Of a stretch of DNA of 30,162 nt, positions 8,635-16,695 are shown one piece after another (positions within the stretch are counted from its first letter, which is position 1; every line of letters starts with the position of its first letter). Source of the stretch: Deltaproteobacteria bacterium (lineage in GTDB: Bacteria > Desulfobacterota > Desulfobacteria > Desulfobacterales > UBA11574); contig JAFDBA010000013.1 of assembly GCA_019313505.1 (NCBI GenBank), positions 1-30,162 of the forward strand, written 5' to 3'. The notes below the pieces were generated by a model. It was not told the origin of the DNA, did not search any database, and was given only the letters and a program-made list of their open reading frames with translations. A program made the translations under genes and the position numbers.

Positions 8635-8652
8635 ACCTGAATATTTTCAGGT
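8635..8652 (+). terminator. Weak hairpin after rnd
   Basis: ACCTGAA (8635-8641) pairs perfectly with TTCAGGT (8646-8652) around TATT, 7 bp after the rnd stop. No T-run follows, so termination here would be weak or factor-assisted. Confidence 0.35.
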
Positions 8653-8685
8653 CATAAATCATCAATTTTACATCTTAGTTGTAAT

Positions 8686-8719
8686 ATTGCATTGCAATTT
8701 TACAAAATGCCTGTATAAT
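8686..8719 (+). promoter_or_regulatory. Leaderless-type promoter with overlapping palindrome
   Basis: TTGCAA (8692-8697), a 16-nt spacer and TATAAT (8714-8719). Transcription should begin near 8726, which is the A of the ATG. The palindrome ATTGCA-T-TGCAAT (8686-8698) overlaps the -35 box, and ATTGCA recurs at 8718-8723 over the -10/start region. These repeats are candidate operator half-sites. There is no Shine-Dalgarno sequence before the ATG. Confidence 0.6.
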
Positions 8720-8725
8720 TGCATT

Positions 8726-9907
8726 ATGAAAAAAGCATTCATAAACCGACTGCTTAAGGTTCCAGATCGTTCCTTTTTCCTTTTAGGTCCGCGGGGAGTT
8801 GGTAAAACCACATGGCTCAAAGAAGTATTGCCCAAGGCGTTCTTTTTTGATCTGCTCGATTCCGGTTTGTATCTGGAACTTTCCCAAAATCCCGGCCATT
8901 TGGAAGCTATGGCCGGAGACCTTCCGGAAAACTCCTGGGTCGTTATTGATGAAATCCAAAAAATTCCCCACCTTCTTGATGAGGTTCACCGGCTTATTGA
9001 AACAAAGGGGTGGCGGTTTGCCTTATGCGGTTCATCAGCTAGAAAGCTACGCAGGGGCGGCGTAAATCTTTTAGGCGGTCGGGCCGTTACCCGATACCTT
9101 AACGCTTTTTCCTCCACAGAACTTGGTGACCTTTTTGATGCTGAGTTTTCACTTGAATGGGGATTTCTACCATATGTTCAACTGGACCGGAAAAATGCAG
9201 CCGATATTCTGAACTCATATGTGAATACTTATATTAAAGAGGAAATCAAGGAAGAAGGCATTGTAAGGAGTCTGCCCCCGTTTTTACGCTTTTTGAGCAT
9301 TGCCGGACAATTAAATGGGCAATTGTTAAACCGGCAGAACATTTCTCGTGATGCCGCAGTACCGCGAAGCAGCGTCGACGTATATTTTTCTATTTTGGAA
9401 GATACGCTCCTTGGACAATTTCTTCCAGCCTATCGACCGAATGTTAAGGTCAGGGAACAAACCCATCCTAAACTTTACTGGTTTGATCCTGGCGTTGCCA
9501 GAGCGGCCGCGGGTCTTGTTTTTGATCCTGTTGGCAGAATATGGAAAGGCACTGTCCTGGAAACCATGATTTACCACGAATTAAGGGTCTACAATCTTAC
9601 CCAGAACAAATACCGACCTATTTATTTCTATCGAACCGGTAGTGGAGCTGAAATTGATTTTGTTATTGAAACCCGGAAACGTCAGCCTTCCTCCAAGGCC
9701 CACATTGTTTGTCTGGAAGTAAAGTTGGCGGAAAAATGGGACAGGAAATGGGAACGTACCATGCGTTCGCTGGACAAATCCGACCGTATTCATGTAGATA
9801 AGATGATTGGCATTTACACAGGCAAAAGAGCGTATCATTTTGATGGGTTAGACGTTCTGCCCCTGGAGAATTTTCTAAAGAGGCTGTATCAGGGTGATGT
9901 TTTTTAA
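8726..9907 (+). CDS. AAA_14 / DUF4143 family ATPase
   Basis: A 393-residue single-copy accessory ATPase. Walker A is GPRGVGKTT at residues 21-29 and Walker B is WVVIDEIQKI at about 71-80, followed by LCGSSARKLRRGGVNLLGGRA (sensor-like, typical of this family). The C-terminal half is DUF4143, ending with a nuclease-like fold signature (FYRTGSGAEIDFVIE and CLEVKLAEKW). Members are common in bacterial accessory DNA; their function is not established, though toxin-antitoxin or defence roles are often suggested. I chose the ATG at 8726 rather than the ATG at 8687 because the upstream part overlaps the promoter and reads as non-protein sequence. Confidence 0.85.
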   Translation: MKKAFINRLLKVPDRSFFLLGPRGVGKTTWLKEVLPKAFFFDLLDSGLYLELSQNPGHLEAMAGDLPENSWVVIDEIQKIPHLLDEVHRLIETKGWRFALCGSSARKLRRGGVNLLGGRAVTRYLNAFSSTELGDLFDAEFSLEWGFLPYVQLDRKNAADILNSYVNTYIKEEIKEEGIVRSLPPFLRFLSIAGQLNGQLLNRQNISRDAAVPRSSVDVYFSILEDTLLGQFLPAYRPNVKVREQTHPKLYWFDPGVARAAAGLVFDPVGRIWKGTVLETMIYHELRVYNLTQNKYRPIYFYRTGSGAEIDFVIETRKRQPSSKAHIVCLEVKLAEKWDRKWERTMRSLDKSDRIHVDKMIGIYTGKRAYHFDGLDVLPLENFLKRLYQGDVF

Positions 9908-9965
9908 TGCAGATTTTAGGTGCCGATGAAACGGATTATTTCCTGCTAAGAATCCCCAAGGAATT

Positions 9966-10199
9966 ATGATGTCACCAAAATATGACGAATACAGGGCATT
10001 ATTTAAAAAGGGCAGGTATATCGAAGCTGCCGGCTTTGCCGAAACAGCATACCTGGAAGAAAACCGAAACAACCCTTTCTGGCTTACAAGACAGGCTGCG
10101 GCACTTATTAGGGCACGAAAGTATAAGGAGTCACTCGAAGTTGCAGAACAGGCCCTTTCACTCAAGCCTTCCAATCCATATTCCGTCGAATCCTGCTGA
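9966..10199 (+). pseudogene. TPR-like N-terminal gene fragment
   Basis: A 77-residue reading frame with a good start (AAGGA about 5 nt before ATGATG). It looks like two tetratricopeptide helices pairs: KGRYIEAAGFAETAYLEENRNNPFWLTRQAAALIRARKY followed by ESLEVAEQALSLKP. The Gly, Ala and Pro positions fit TPR repeats. The frame then stops at TGA within sequence that continues sensibly in another frame. It is probably the surviving 5' part of a longer gene rather than a complete small protein. Confidence 0.5.
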
Positions 10200-11357
10200 C
10201 GCTCCTCTAATTGAGACGGCCCGGGAAGCTGCTGAAAAGCTCAGACCTGCTGCACATGATGCGGTCTTGAGTCTCTTTTATGAGGGAAGATTTTCAGATT
10301 TGAGAATCGGCGTAGAACCTGTAATCCGGCAGATGAGGCGCTTTGAAAGACTCCTTGATGAGGCTGCGAAATCCTGCTTCAAGAACGATATCCCGGATAT
10401 AGAGAGATCGCACCAAGAAAGGTTTCCCCCTTGCCCATGTTATATCAGCGCCTGATTAATGAGTTTGTCTTTCCGGGCAGCATCAGCCTTCGGGAGGCGC
10501 ATTCGCGCGGATTAAACGATGCCATCGAGGGTCTTGCCGTACCACTCGGGCTTGTAGAATTACGGGCGGGCTCATATATTTTTATACCGGATCATGAAAA
10601 TCACCCCCTGCTTTCAACCGTATTCGGCCTGATCAGTAGCGCGGGTGAAACAAAGCTTCCGGACGTACTCCATTCCCTGGAAACAGGCAGATTTGGGGTT
10701 CCTGAAGATACCGCATATTTTCTGCTTGCAGCCCTTGCTTTTGGCGGGTTGATCACAGGGCGATTAAATTTGTTAAAAAGGGTTGCATCACTTTTAAATG
10801 ACAGGCTTCCCGATTTGCTTCGTGCACGGATTTTCCTTTCTCAGATACTGGTCGATTCCTGGTCAACAAAGGAACTCCGTTCAATTGTTAATCAGAGATT
10901 GCAGGTAGTTGCTGAAAAAGGGGAAGAGTGGCTTGATATGCTGTCTCCGGTTGAACCGATTGTTTTAGAGGAGAATCCGATTGTGATGATTCTTGACGGT
11001 GTTTCACCGGATGTATGGCTTGAGACAATGGCCGGCTTGAAATGTGATATAGATGAAACCACGCTTTCATGGCATCGCCTTGAAACTGTTCCCAAAACAG
11101 GGCCTGCGATTTCTGCTCTATTCGGATTTTTAGATGATGCCATGGATGAATTCAGCTCACGGGATATTCCGTATCATCACCTTAAAGGGAATGAAATCCA
11201 TGGACTCGAGGACCTTCTTCCTCCCTTTGCACCTGATAAACCTGCCGTAATCAGGATCTCTCTGGTTGATGAGGGCGCCCATTCCGCCCTATTGCGGCTG
11301 GCCGAGATGCCCGTAGCTGTTTGCAGGTTTTTTACTACATATCCAGATAACGGATGA
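10180..11357 (+). pseudogene. Frameshifted remnant of a large protein, possibly PglY/DUF6079-like
   Basis: Protein-like sequence changes frame. The 5' part is read in one frame to about 10400 (REAAEKLRPAAHDAVLSLFYEGRF), and from about 10410 it continues in the frame of the open segment 10431-11357 (LINEFVFPGSISLREAHSRG, then LAVPLGLVELRAGSYIF). The latter has a second part with PIVMILDGVSPDVWLE, reminiscent of a phosphatase-like nucleophile motif. I have a weak impression of DUF6079/PglY-type (BREX) sequence in the first part and PglZ-type sequence in the second; this is memory-based only. The 3' end runs into, and overlaps by 23 bp, the convergent HepT gene, so the original C-terminus seems to be lost. 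It may form one ancestral gene with the 9966 fragment. Confidence 0.5.
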
Positions 11358-11754
11358 TTTGTTGGGCAAATAGTTTGAAATCTTCTATGTCTTTTTTTAG
11401 AATACCGATAACAATTTCCGGTTCAATACGAGCATAATCATGAACGATTATATTTCGGAACTTTGCCATTTTCATCATTGCACGATGGATGGATTCAGAA
11501 ATTATGCTATTTTCAAACAGGATAACAAATAGATCCTTGTTATCTGCCGGCTCTCTCAGACCCACTCGTGAAATAATATGTGCTGCAATGTCCAGGCAGC
11601 ATTCACAGGCAAGGTGTAATGTACGTTCTACAAAGCGCTGGTCTTTCTTGCTGGTTTTATAATCACGAAGTGATATAGACTCATAATCTTTGAGATCGTT
11701 TAGATATTCTCTTAAAAACCTTAACTTGGATTCAATGACCTCGTGATCAAGCAT
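11335..11754 (-). CDS. hepT: HepT-like (DUF86) toxin
   Basis: A 139-residue all-helical HEPN-superfamily protein. The ribonuclease motif R-x4-H-x-Y is intact as R100, H105 and Y107 in FRNIIVHDY. In the HepT/MntA type VII system the toxin is an RNase that MntA silences by adding AMP to the Tyr of this motif. Its start overlaps the 3' end of the MntA gene by 8 bp, the usual arrangement. The length is normal. Confidence 0.9.
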   Translation of the reverse strand: MLDHEVIESKLRFLREYLNDLKDYESISLRDYKTSKKDQRFVERTLHLACECCLDIAAHIISRVGLREPADNKDLFVILFENSIISESIHRAMMKMAKFRNIIVHDYARIEPEIVIGILKKDIEDFKLFAQQIIRYLDM

Positions 11755-12193
11755 TCTTAGATACCCCGAAGTAAGACCTCATTTCCTGAATGTCTTTGTT
11801 AATATAATACCTGAAATCAAAATATTCTTTTCTCTTCTGAACAATGTAGTCCTTTTCTTTTTCGAGGTTTCTTGAAAAAAGCAGTCTTCCATTTATTATT
11901 ACCTGGTGGATCATCTTAAGCGATGCGGTGTTTAAAACCACGATATCCACCTCACAACCAAGGTGTTTTTCCAAATCATCAGTTAGTTCTATTCTGAGTT
12001 CGAGATATGAATCGGATGCAAGGCTTTGATCAATTCGAATTGCAATGTCGATATCGCTATCAGAATTCGATATTCCAAGCGCCGTTGACCCAAAAAGGTA
12101 AGCCGATAAGATGTGGGGGTATCTGGAAAAAAGATACGACAAATCTTGTTTCACTTTTAGGTCAGATTGATTTATAAAATTGTTTTTGTTCAT
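11747..12193 (-). CDS. mntA: MntA-like nucleotidyltransferase antitoxin
   Basis: A 148-residue minimal nucleotidyltransferase (MNT). The signature G-S-x10-D-x-D is present as G35-S36, D47 and D49, with a third carboxylate likely in CEVDIVVL (about 97-104). Known homologues AMPylate the partner HepT toxin. It is the first gene of a two-gene unit, translated from an ATG that lies 6 nt after a -10 box with no ribosome binding site, so the mRNA is probably leaderless. Confidence 0.9.
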   Translation of the reverse strand: MNKNNFINQSDLKVKQDLSYLFSRYPHILSAYLFGSTALGISNSDSDIDIAIRIDQSLASDSYLELRIELTDDLEKHLGCEVDIVVLNTASLKMIHQVIINGRLLFSRNLEKEKDYIVQKRKEYFDFRYYINKDIQEMRSYFGVSKNA

Positions 12194-12199
12194 AATATT

Positions 12200-12228
12200 A
12201 ATATATTATACGCTCTTGTTATTGTCAA
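12200..12228 (-). promoter_or_regulatory. Near-consensus promoter for mntA-hepT, leaderless
   Basis: Read on the minus strand: TTGACA (12228-12223), exactly 17 nt, TATATT (12205-12200), then AATATT and the ATG of mntA at 12193. The -35 box is perfect. A start of transcription 6-8 nt after the -10 falls on the ATG, and no Shine-Dalgarno sequence is present. Confidence 0.7.
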
Positions 12229-12370
12229 TGTCTTTCTCTTTCTAAAGGATAAGAACGTAACCGTTCGGCCACAAAGTCTGGTCCTTTGGGCCACGATTTA
12301 CATTTAATACATTCCTTCTGTAATAAATGTTAAACTTTTTCCTTGACAATTTGGCCATTATGTTGCAATT

Positions 12371-12424
12371 ATTCACCATATTCACCATATTCACCATATT
12401 CACCATATTCACCATATTCACCAT
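12371..12424. repeat. Six perfect tandem copies of ATTCACCAT
   Basis: A 9-bp unit is repeated six times without error (54 bp). It lies in the 400-bp gene-free gap between mntA and the HTH-receiver gene. On the minus strand it would encode Met-Val-Asn repeats, but that frame has no other protein-like content. Confidence 0.95.
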
Positions 12425-12458
12425 ATTTTAATGAAGAATCCACACCTTGAGGGAATAT

Positions 12459-12519
<61 letters not shown>

Positions 12520-12597
12520 ATCAAATTGTTGCATCTGAAATTACGACTAAATCTTCATATCACGTTGAAATTACATATACAGGTCAGGAGTTCTGAA

Positions 12598-13173
12598 ATG
12601 AGTGATGAGATCTTCAGCATACCGAAGGCCGCAAAATATTGTGCCATCAGCAGGTGGACGCTCTGGAAGTTAGTGAAAACCGGGGAGTTGAAGGCATCAC
12701 GCACTTCTGGCGGTCATTATAGAATTCTTAAAAAGGATCTGGAATCCTTTGTTTTCGAAAAAGAGATATATCCTTTATCTAACAATCATTCTTCAAGTAA
12801 AAAAGTCCTTATTGTAGACAATGACCCCCAAATTTTGGATATGCTAAAAAAAATGTTGTCTCGTAATGAATTTCAAACAGAAGTTGCATCAGACGGTTTT
12901 GAGGCTGGAATTAAGGTCATGGAGTTTAAGCCGGGCCTTGTACTACTGGATCTGTTCATGCCGTGGATGGACGGCTTTGAAGTTTGCAGACGATTAAAAG
13001 AGAATTCGAGCACCTCTTATATAAAAATATTGGCCATTACAGGCCATGATACTGAAGAGAACAGGGAAAGAATCATAAAGGCGGGAGCCGATGGTTATCT
13101 GAAAAAACCTGTGGAAAAAAATAAGCTTCTTCAAAGCATATTAGATCTCTTGAACAAGAGCAATCAAACTTAA
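12598..13173 (+). CDS. Excisionase-type HTH fused to a receiver domain
   Basis: A 191-residue regulator. Residues 5-50 are a small winged helix of the excisionase/MerR type (SIPKAAKYCAISRWTLWKLVKTGEL, then TSGGHYRI), a DNA-binding fold. Residues 68-188 form a receiver domain with acidic residues D74 and D76 (N75 lies between), phosphoacceptor D118 in LLDLFMP, a Thr in AITGHD and the Lys in YLKKPV. The HTH is at the N-terminus, the reverse of common response regulators. AGGAG at 12586-12590 with 7-nt spacing fixes the start at 12598, not the longer frame beginning in the repeats. No cognate kinase is adjacent; the hybrid kinase at 16696 is a candidate only by proximity. Confidence 0.88.
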   Translation: MSDEIFSIPKAAKYCAISRWTLWKLVKTGELKASRTSGGHYRILKKDLESFVFEKEIYPLSNNHSSSKKVLIVDNDPQILDMLKKMLSRNEFQTEVASDGFEAGIKVMEFKPGLVLLDLFMPWMDGFEVCRRLKENSSTSYIKILAITGHDTEENRERIIKAGADGYLKKPVEKNKLLQSILDLLNKSNQT

Positions 13174-13181
13174 AAAGACAA

Positions 13182-13229
13182 TTTGAACTTTTTACGAAAC
13201 CGTCTAAATCGGACTTTTTACGAGACCAT
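13182..13229. repeat. Two solo ends of the TCGTAAAAAG element
   Basis: TTTGAACTTTTTACGAAACC (from 13182) and TCGGACTTTTTACGAGACCA (from 13209) are two direct copies, 27 bp apart, of the right terminal repeat seen at 7308-7453, without an element body between them. They look like relics left after decay or deletion. Confidence 0.7.
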
Positions 13230-13396
13230 TAATTTTAATTCACAGATTGGGCAAAAAGGGAATTGCAAAAAATGCAGTTTCTGAATGGTACAGTCTTTTA
13301 AGCCAACTAATTGAGAATATTTTGGAGTAATCTGCATTTTTTGAAAATATCCTGAACATAATGTCAGCGTTAGATTTGAAAATATAAGGGCTATAA

Positions 13397-16003
13397 ATGC
13401 AAAAAACCACCATTACCATTTCCATAGAAAACGATAAAGCTGCTCGTATTGAGGGTTCCCGGCAACTCGGTGTGCAGCCCGACGAAGTGACGGTAGTACA
13501 GGTTGATAAAGCAACCTATTCTGTTTCGATGAAGAACGCACCTGGACAATTTGATATTGCTATCTGGGAAGATAAGATGGGCGCAACCATCAGGACAATA
13601 ACGCCGCCGTTGGGCAACGGCAAACCAGTAACAATTGGTGACATTGAACACGCGTTAGCAGATCTGAATATCGTTGTAGACATAAACAAGGGAGTCATAG
13701 AAAATATTGTTTCTGAAGTTATAGATACCAATACTACGAGGAACAATATACAGGTTGCAGCCGGCGAGCTTGCCAAAAGTGGAAAAGATGGTCGAATCGA
13801 GCTGAAAATAGGTCGGGATGCGGTCAACAGGGATCCTAGTGCCAATAATATGGTCAAACCGGACCAGATTGTCGCTGTCAGAATTTCCGCCACAAAAGGG
13901 ACGCCCGGTAGAACCATTTTCGGTGAAAAAGTACCCGCTAAGGATGGAAAGGAATCCGATTTTGCAGCCGGAGACAATGTGAGCATCACCGAGGATGGTA
14001 GTACATTTATTGCTACCTTATATGGTGCGGCACAGGCAACTCCAAGGGACGTGTCAGTAACAAATCTGGTCAAGACAGACAAACACGGGATGTGGGCTAA
14101 AATGCCCATATTCCCCACCCTTGCAGACAATAGCAAGCTTACGTTCGAAGATGTATTCGGAACGCTGGAACAGACAGGCGTTGTTCACGGTATTAAAGAA
14201 GATTTGATCAAAAAGTTAATTGAGGCCGCCGAACCGGTCCGGGATTGCACGGTTGCCGAGGCTACTCCGGCCAAAGACGGTGTCGACGCCCGGATAGAGT
14301 TCAAATTTCAGCTTAATAGTGATGATCCCGAAACCGTGGATGCTGCAAGGCAGGACGGCGGACTGAATACATCCGCAGTTCTCAAGGAGATGTTTACTGT
14401 CGGCGATGAGCTTGCAATCAAAATTCCACTGGAGGAACCTGTGCGCGGAATGGCCGTAATAGGAGACATCCTTACCGGTGCCGAACCCAAGGACAAACAG
14501 GTAACAGCCGGGACGAATGTCACTCTTCTCGATGACGGAGTGACATACATAGTTGCAGAAGGCGTAACAGTGGGTTACGCGGATTACATAGATGGCAGTC
14601 TTTGTGTTGACGATCCGCTGCGGGTATCGGAGGATAATCTAAAAGTCTATCTAACTGTCCATCCAACGCTGAAATCGGGAAAGATGCTCACTATGGAGCT
14701 GGTTGAAGAATTACTCGCCGATCGAGGAATAGTCCATGGTATTAAGCGAAAAACCATTGAACAGGTGTTGAACGAGGTTGCCTCGGCAAACAAGCCGGTT
14801 CACGATGCCGTTATTGCGAAAGGAACAGTGTCTGAATGCGGAGAGGATGCTCGAATAGAACTCAAGTTCCGACCTGAGAAAATCGCGGGGGCTATTGACG
14901 AGCAATTAGGGTATATAGATTATAGAGAACGCGGAACCATACAAAACGTGAAAACGGGGGACCTGCTGGCGGTTAAGGTGCCGCTTACACCGGGAAAAGA
15001 AGGAGCTGACGTGTTCGGCGATATTATTACCACTGAACCTGGCATGGACAAAAACCTCATCCCCGCAGATAACGTGGCGATCTCGGATGATGCTCTTAGC
15101 CTTATCTCAGAAATCGACGGTATGGTTGTCCTTACTCAAAAAGGCAAAATAGCAGTTTTTAAAAAGTATGAAATACCTGGTGATGTGGATTTTTCAACCG
15201 GCAACCTGAACATGGACGGGTCATTGAACATCAAAGGTTGGATCAAGTTAGGATTCAATGTAAAAGCCAGCGGTGAGATTCGAGTCGGCGGCGGCGTTGA
15301 AGACGCTATTGTCGAAGCCGGTACCGACATCCACATACAGGGCGGCATCATCGGTTCGGCACAAAGAAGAGTCCATGCAGGCGGAAATTTTACAGCACGT
15401 TTTATTGAAAATGCCCGTGTTCATGCCGACGGTAATATATCCGTACACGATGATATAATGCGAAGCACTGTATCGGCTAAGGGGAGTATAATCGTAATTG
15501 AAGGAAAGGGTCGTATAAGGGGCGGTTCCGTTGAGGCCGCCAAGGGTATCGAAGTTAATGAAATAGGATCAGATGCCGGCGTCAGAACACGCGTGAGCGT
15601 CGGAATGAAATCAAAGGCTCTTAAGCTTTTGGCTGATATTACAAAACGGTTGACGGATTTCAAACGTAAGAAGGCAAAGATGGACATGATTTTAGCCCGA
15701 TACGTTAAAAAATACAAAAAAAAAGTACTTCCCAAAGAGACATCCCATAAACTTTACAAGCTGGTTAAGCTTAGGCGTGAGATAGTGAATAAAGAAACTA
15801 TGATGACCAAATATAGGAAAGAACTGGTACAAAAAATATCTGAAACCGAAATCGAATCCGTGGCAGTGAAGGTGAAAAAGACCGTGTATTTTGGGACTAC
15901 TGTAGTCGTGTACGGACATGTCTATCATGTCACGGAAGATATCAAAGGGAAAGTGATGTTTGTTCTGAATACGGAACAACAGTCTGTAGAGCTTGTAAGA
16001 TGA
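13397..16003 (+). CDS. FapA (DUF342) family protein with three tandem N-lobes
   Basis: An 868-residue protein, longer than usual FapA (about 450-650). Three copies of the same lobe can be seen. They begin near residues 74 (DIEHALADLNI), 250 (VFGTLEQTGVVHGI) and 432 (LVEELLADRGIVHGI). Each is followed by (D/A)RIEL/FK and a G-D-I/K stretch of the type KEGADVFGDIITTEP. Residues about 595-735 are the Gly-rich FapA parallel beta-helix (KASGEIRVGGGVEDAIVEAG), and about 740-830 form a charged coiled coil. FapA-family proteins are linked to flagellar assembly and polar localisation, but there is no flagellar gene here. AAGGG at 13386-13390 supports the start. A CBS-domain gene follows 24 bp later, probably co-transcribed. 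Confidence 0.85.
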   Translation: MQKTTITISIENDKAARIEGSRQLGVQPDEVTVVQVDKATYSVSMKNAPGQFDIAIWEDKMGATIRTITPPLGNGKPVTIGDIEHALADLNIVVDINKGVIENIVSEVIDTNTTRNNIQVAAGELAKSGKDGRIELKIGRDAVNRDPSANNMVKPDQIVAVRISATKGTPGRTIFGEKVPAKDGKESDFAAGDNVSITEDGSTFIATLYGAAQATPRDVSVTNLVKTDKHGMWAKMPIFPTLADNSKLTFEDVFGTLEQTGVVHGIKEDLIKKLIEAAEPVRDCTVAEATPAKDGVDARIEFKFQLNSDDPETVDAARQDGGLNTSAVLKEMFTVGDELAIKIPLEEPVRGMAVIGDILTGAEPKDKQVTAGTNVTLLDDGVTYIVAEGVTVGYADYIDGSLCVDDPLRVSEDNLKVYLTVHPTLKSGKMLTMELVEELLADRGIVHGIKRKTIEQVLNEVASANKPVHDAVIAKGTVSECGEDARIELKFRPEKIAGAIDEQLGYIDYRERGTIQNVKTGDLLAVKVPLTPGKEGADVFGDIITTEPGMDKNLIPADNVAISDDALSLISEIDGMVVLTQKGKIAVFKKYEIPGDVDFSTGNLNMDGSLNIKGWIKLGFNVKASGEIRVGGGVEDAIVEAGTDIHIQGGIIGSAQRRVHAGGNFTARFIENARVHADGNISVHDDIMRSTVSAKGSIIVIEGKGRIRGGSVEAAKGIEVNEIGSDAGVRTRVSVGMKSKALKLLADITKRLTDFKRKKAKMDMILARYVKKYKKKVLPKETSHKLYKLVKLRREIVNKETMMTKYRKELVQKISETEIESVAVKVKKTVYFGTTVVVYGHVYHVTEDIKGKVMFVLNTEQQSVELVR

Positions 16004-16027
16004 TGTGCTATATGGAGGAGAAATAAT

Positions 16028-16429
16028 ATGGATGCAAAGAAATTGAGGGCAAAGGATTTTATGCAGACTGACGTCAAGACGGTCCATAAAGGTGTAACGT
16101 TGTTGGCAGCTACTAAAATGATGCGCGATTTCGGCTTATCGAGTCTCGTCGTTGAACCTGATGACGATGGAGATGCATTCGGCATTATAACTCGAAAAGA
16201 TATCGTTGAAGCGATTGTCATGGACGCAAACGGATGGGAGTCGCTCACGGTCGATGACTTGATGACCAAACCTTCGATCACCACCAACTCCAGCTTGTCA
16301 ATCTCACACTGTTATCAATTGATGCGTATGGTCGGTGTAAGAAGATTGCCCGTGGTCGACGGAACCAATTTGGTCGGTATTCTCAGCAACTCAGACATTT
16401 TCGTAAAACTGACCGAGAATATTTTCTGA
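16028..16429 (+). CDS. Tandem CBS-domain protein
   Basis: A 133-residue stand-alone CBS pair (Bateman module) that senses adenine nucleotides or a similar ligand. CBS1 is residues 8-62 (DFMQTDVKTVHKGVTLLAATKMM, then GIITRKDIVEAIV). CBS2 is 75-132 (DLMTKPSITTNSSLSISHCY, then GVRRLPVVDGTNLVGILSNSDI). No fused catalytic domain is present. GGAGGAG at 16014-16020 precedes the ATG. Its position 24 bp after the FapA-like gene suggests that it regulates or partners that protein. Confidence 0.92.
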   Translation: MDAKKLRAKDFMQTDVKTVHKGVTLLAATKMMRDFGLSSLVVEPDDDGDAFGIITRKDIVEAIVMDANGWESLTVDDLMTKPSITTNSSLSISHCYQLMRMVGVRRLPVVDGTNLVGILSNSDIFVKLTENIF

Positions 16430-16695
16430 CAGTCTGTACGATTAGAAAACGCAAAAAAAGAAAATATGTAAACCCGAAACAACGCGTTTGGGGCGGAGTT
16501 CTATATTAACAATTTCTTCATTCGCACTTGAATAAATGAAGCCTAAAAAAATCAATGTTTACAAAAAACTATAAAGATATTAATATGATGGCGGGTATTG
16601 ATTGACAATCGGAACCTTGAATTTTCGCTATACTCATGGTGCTAATATATTGTGTTTTTTTAATCGCCTATCCCGATTAATCGGAGGATTTTCTA

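Noticed and set aside
10197..10199. TGA ending the TPR-like fragment as another possible selenocysteine codon
   Set aside because: A second TGA follows four codons later in the same frame, the coding content continues in a different frame, and no SECIS-like hairpin follows.
12242..12424. A minus-strand ORF with Met-Val-Asn repeats
   Set aside because: The repeats come from the ATTCACCAT tandem array; the remaining 40 codons are not protein-like and there is no ribosome binding site.
16603..16635. TTGACA and TATACT upstream of the hybrid kinase as a promoter
   Set aside because: The spacer is 21 nt, too long for a normal sigma-70 promoter, and I see no better pairing.
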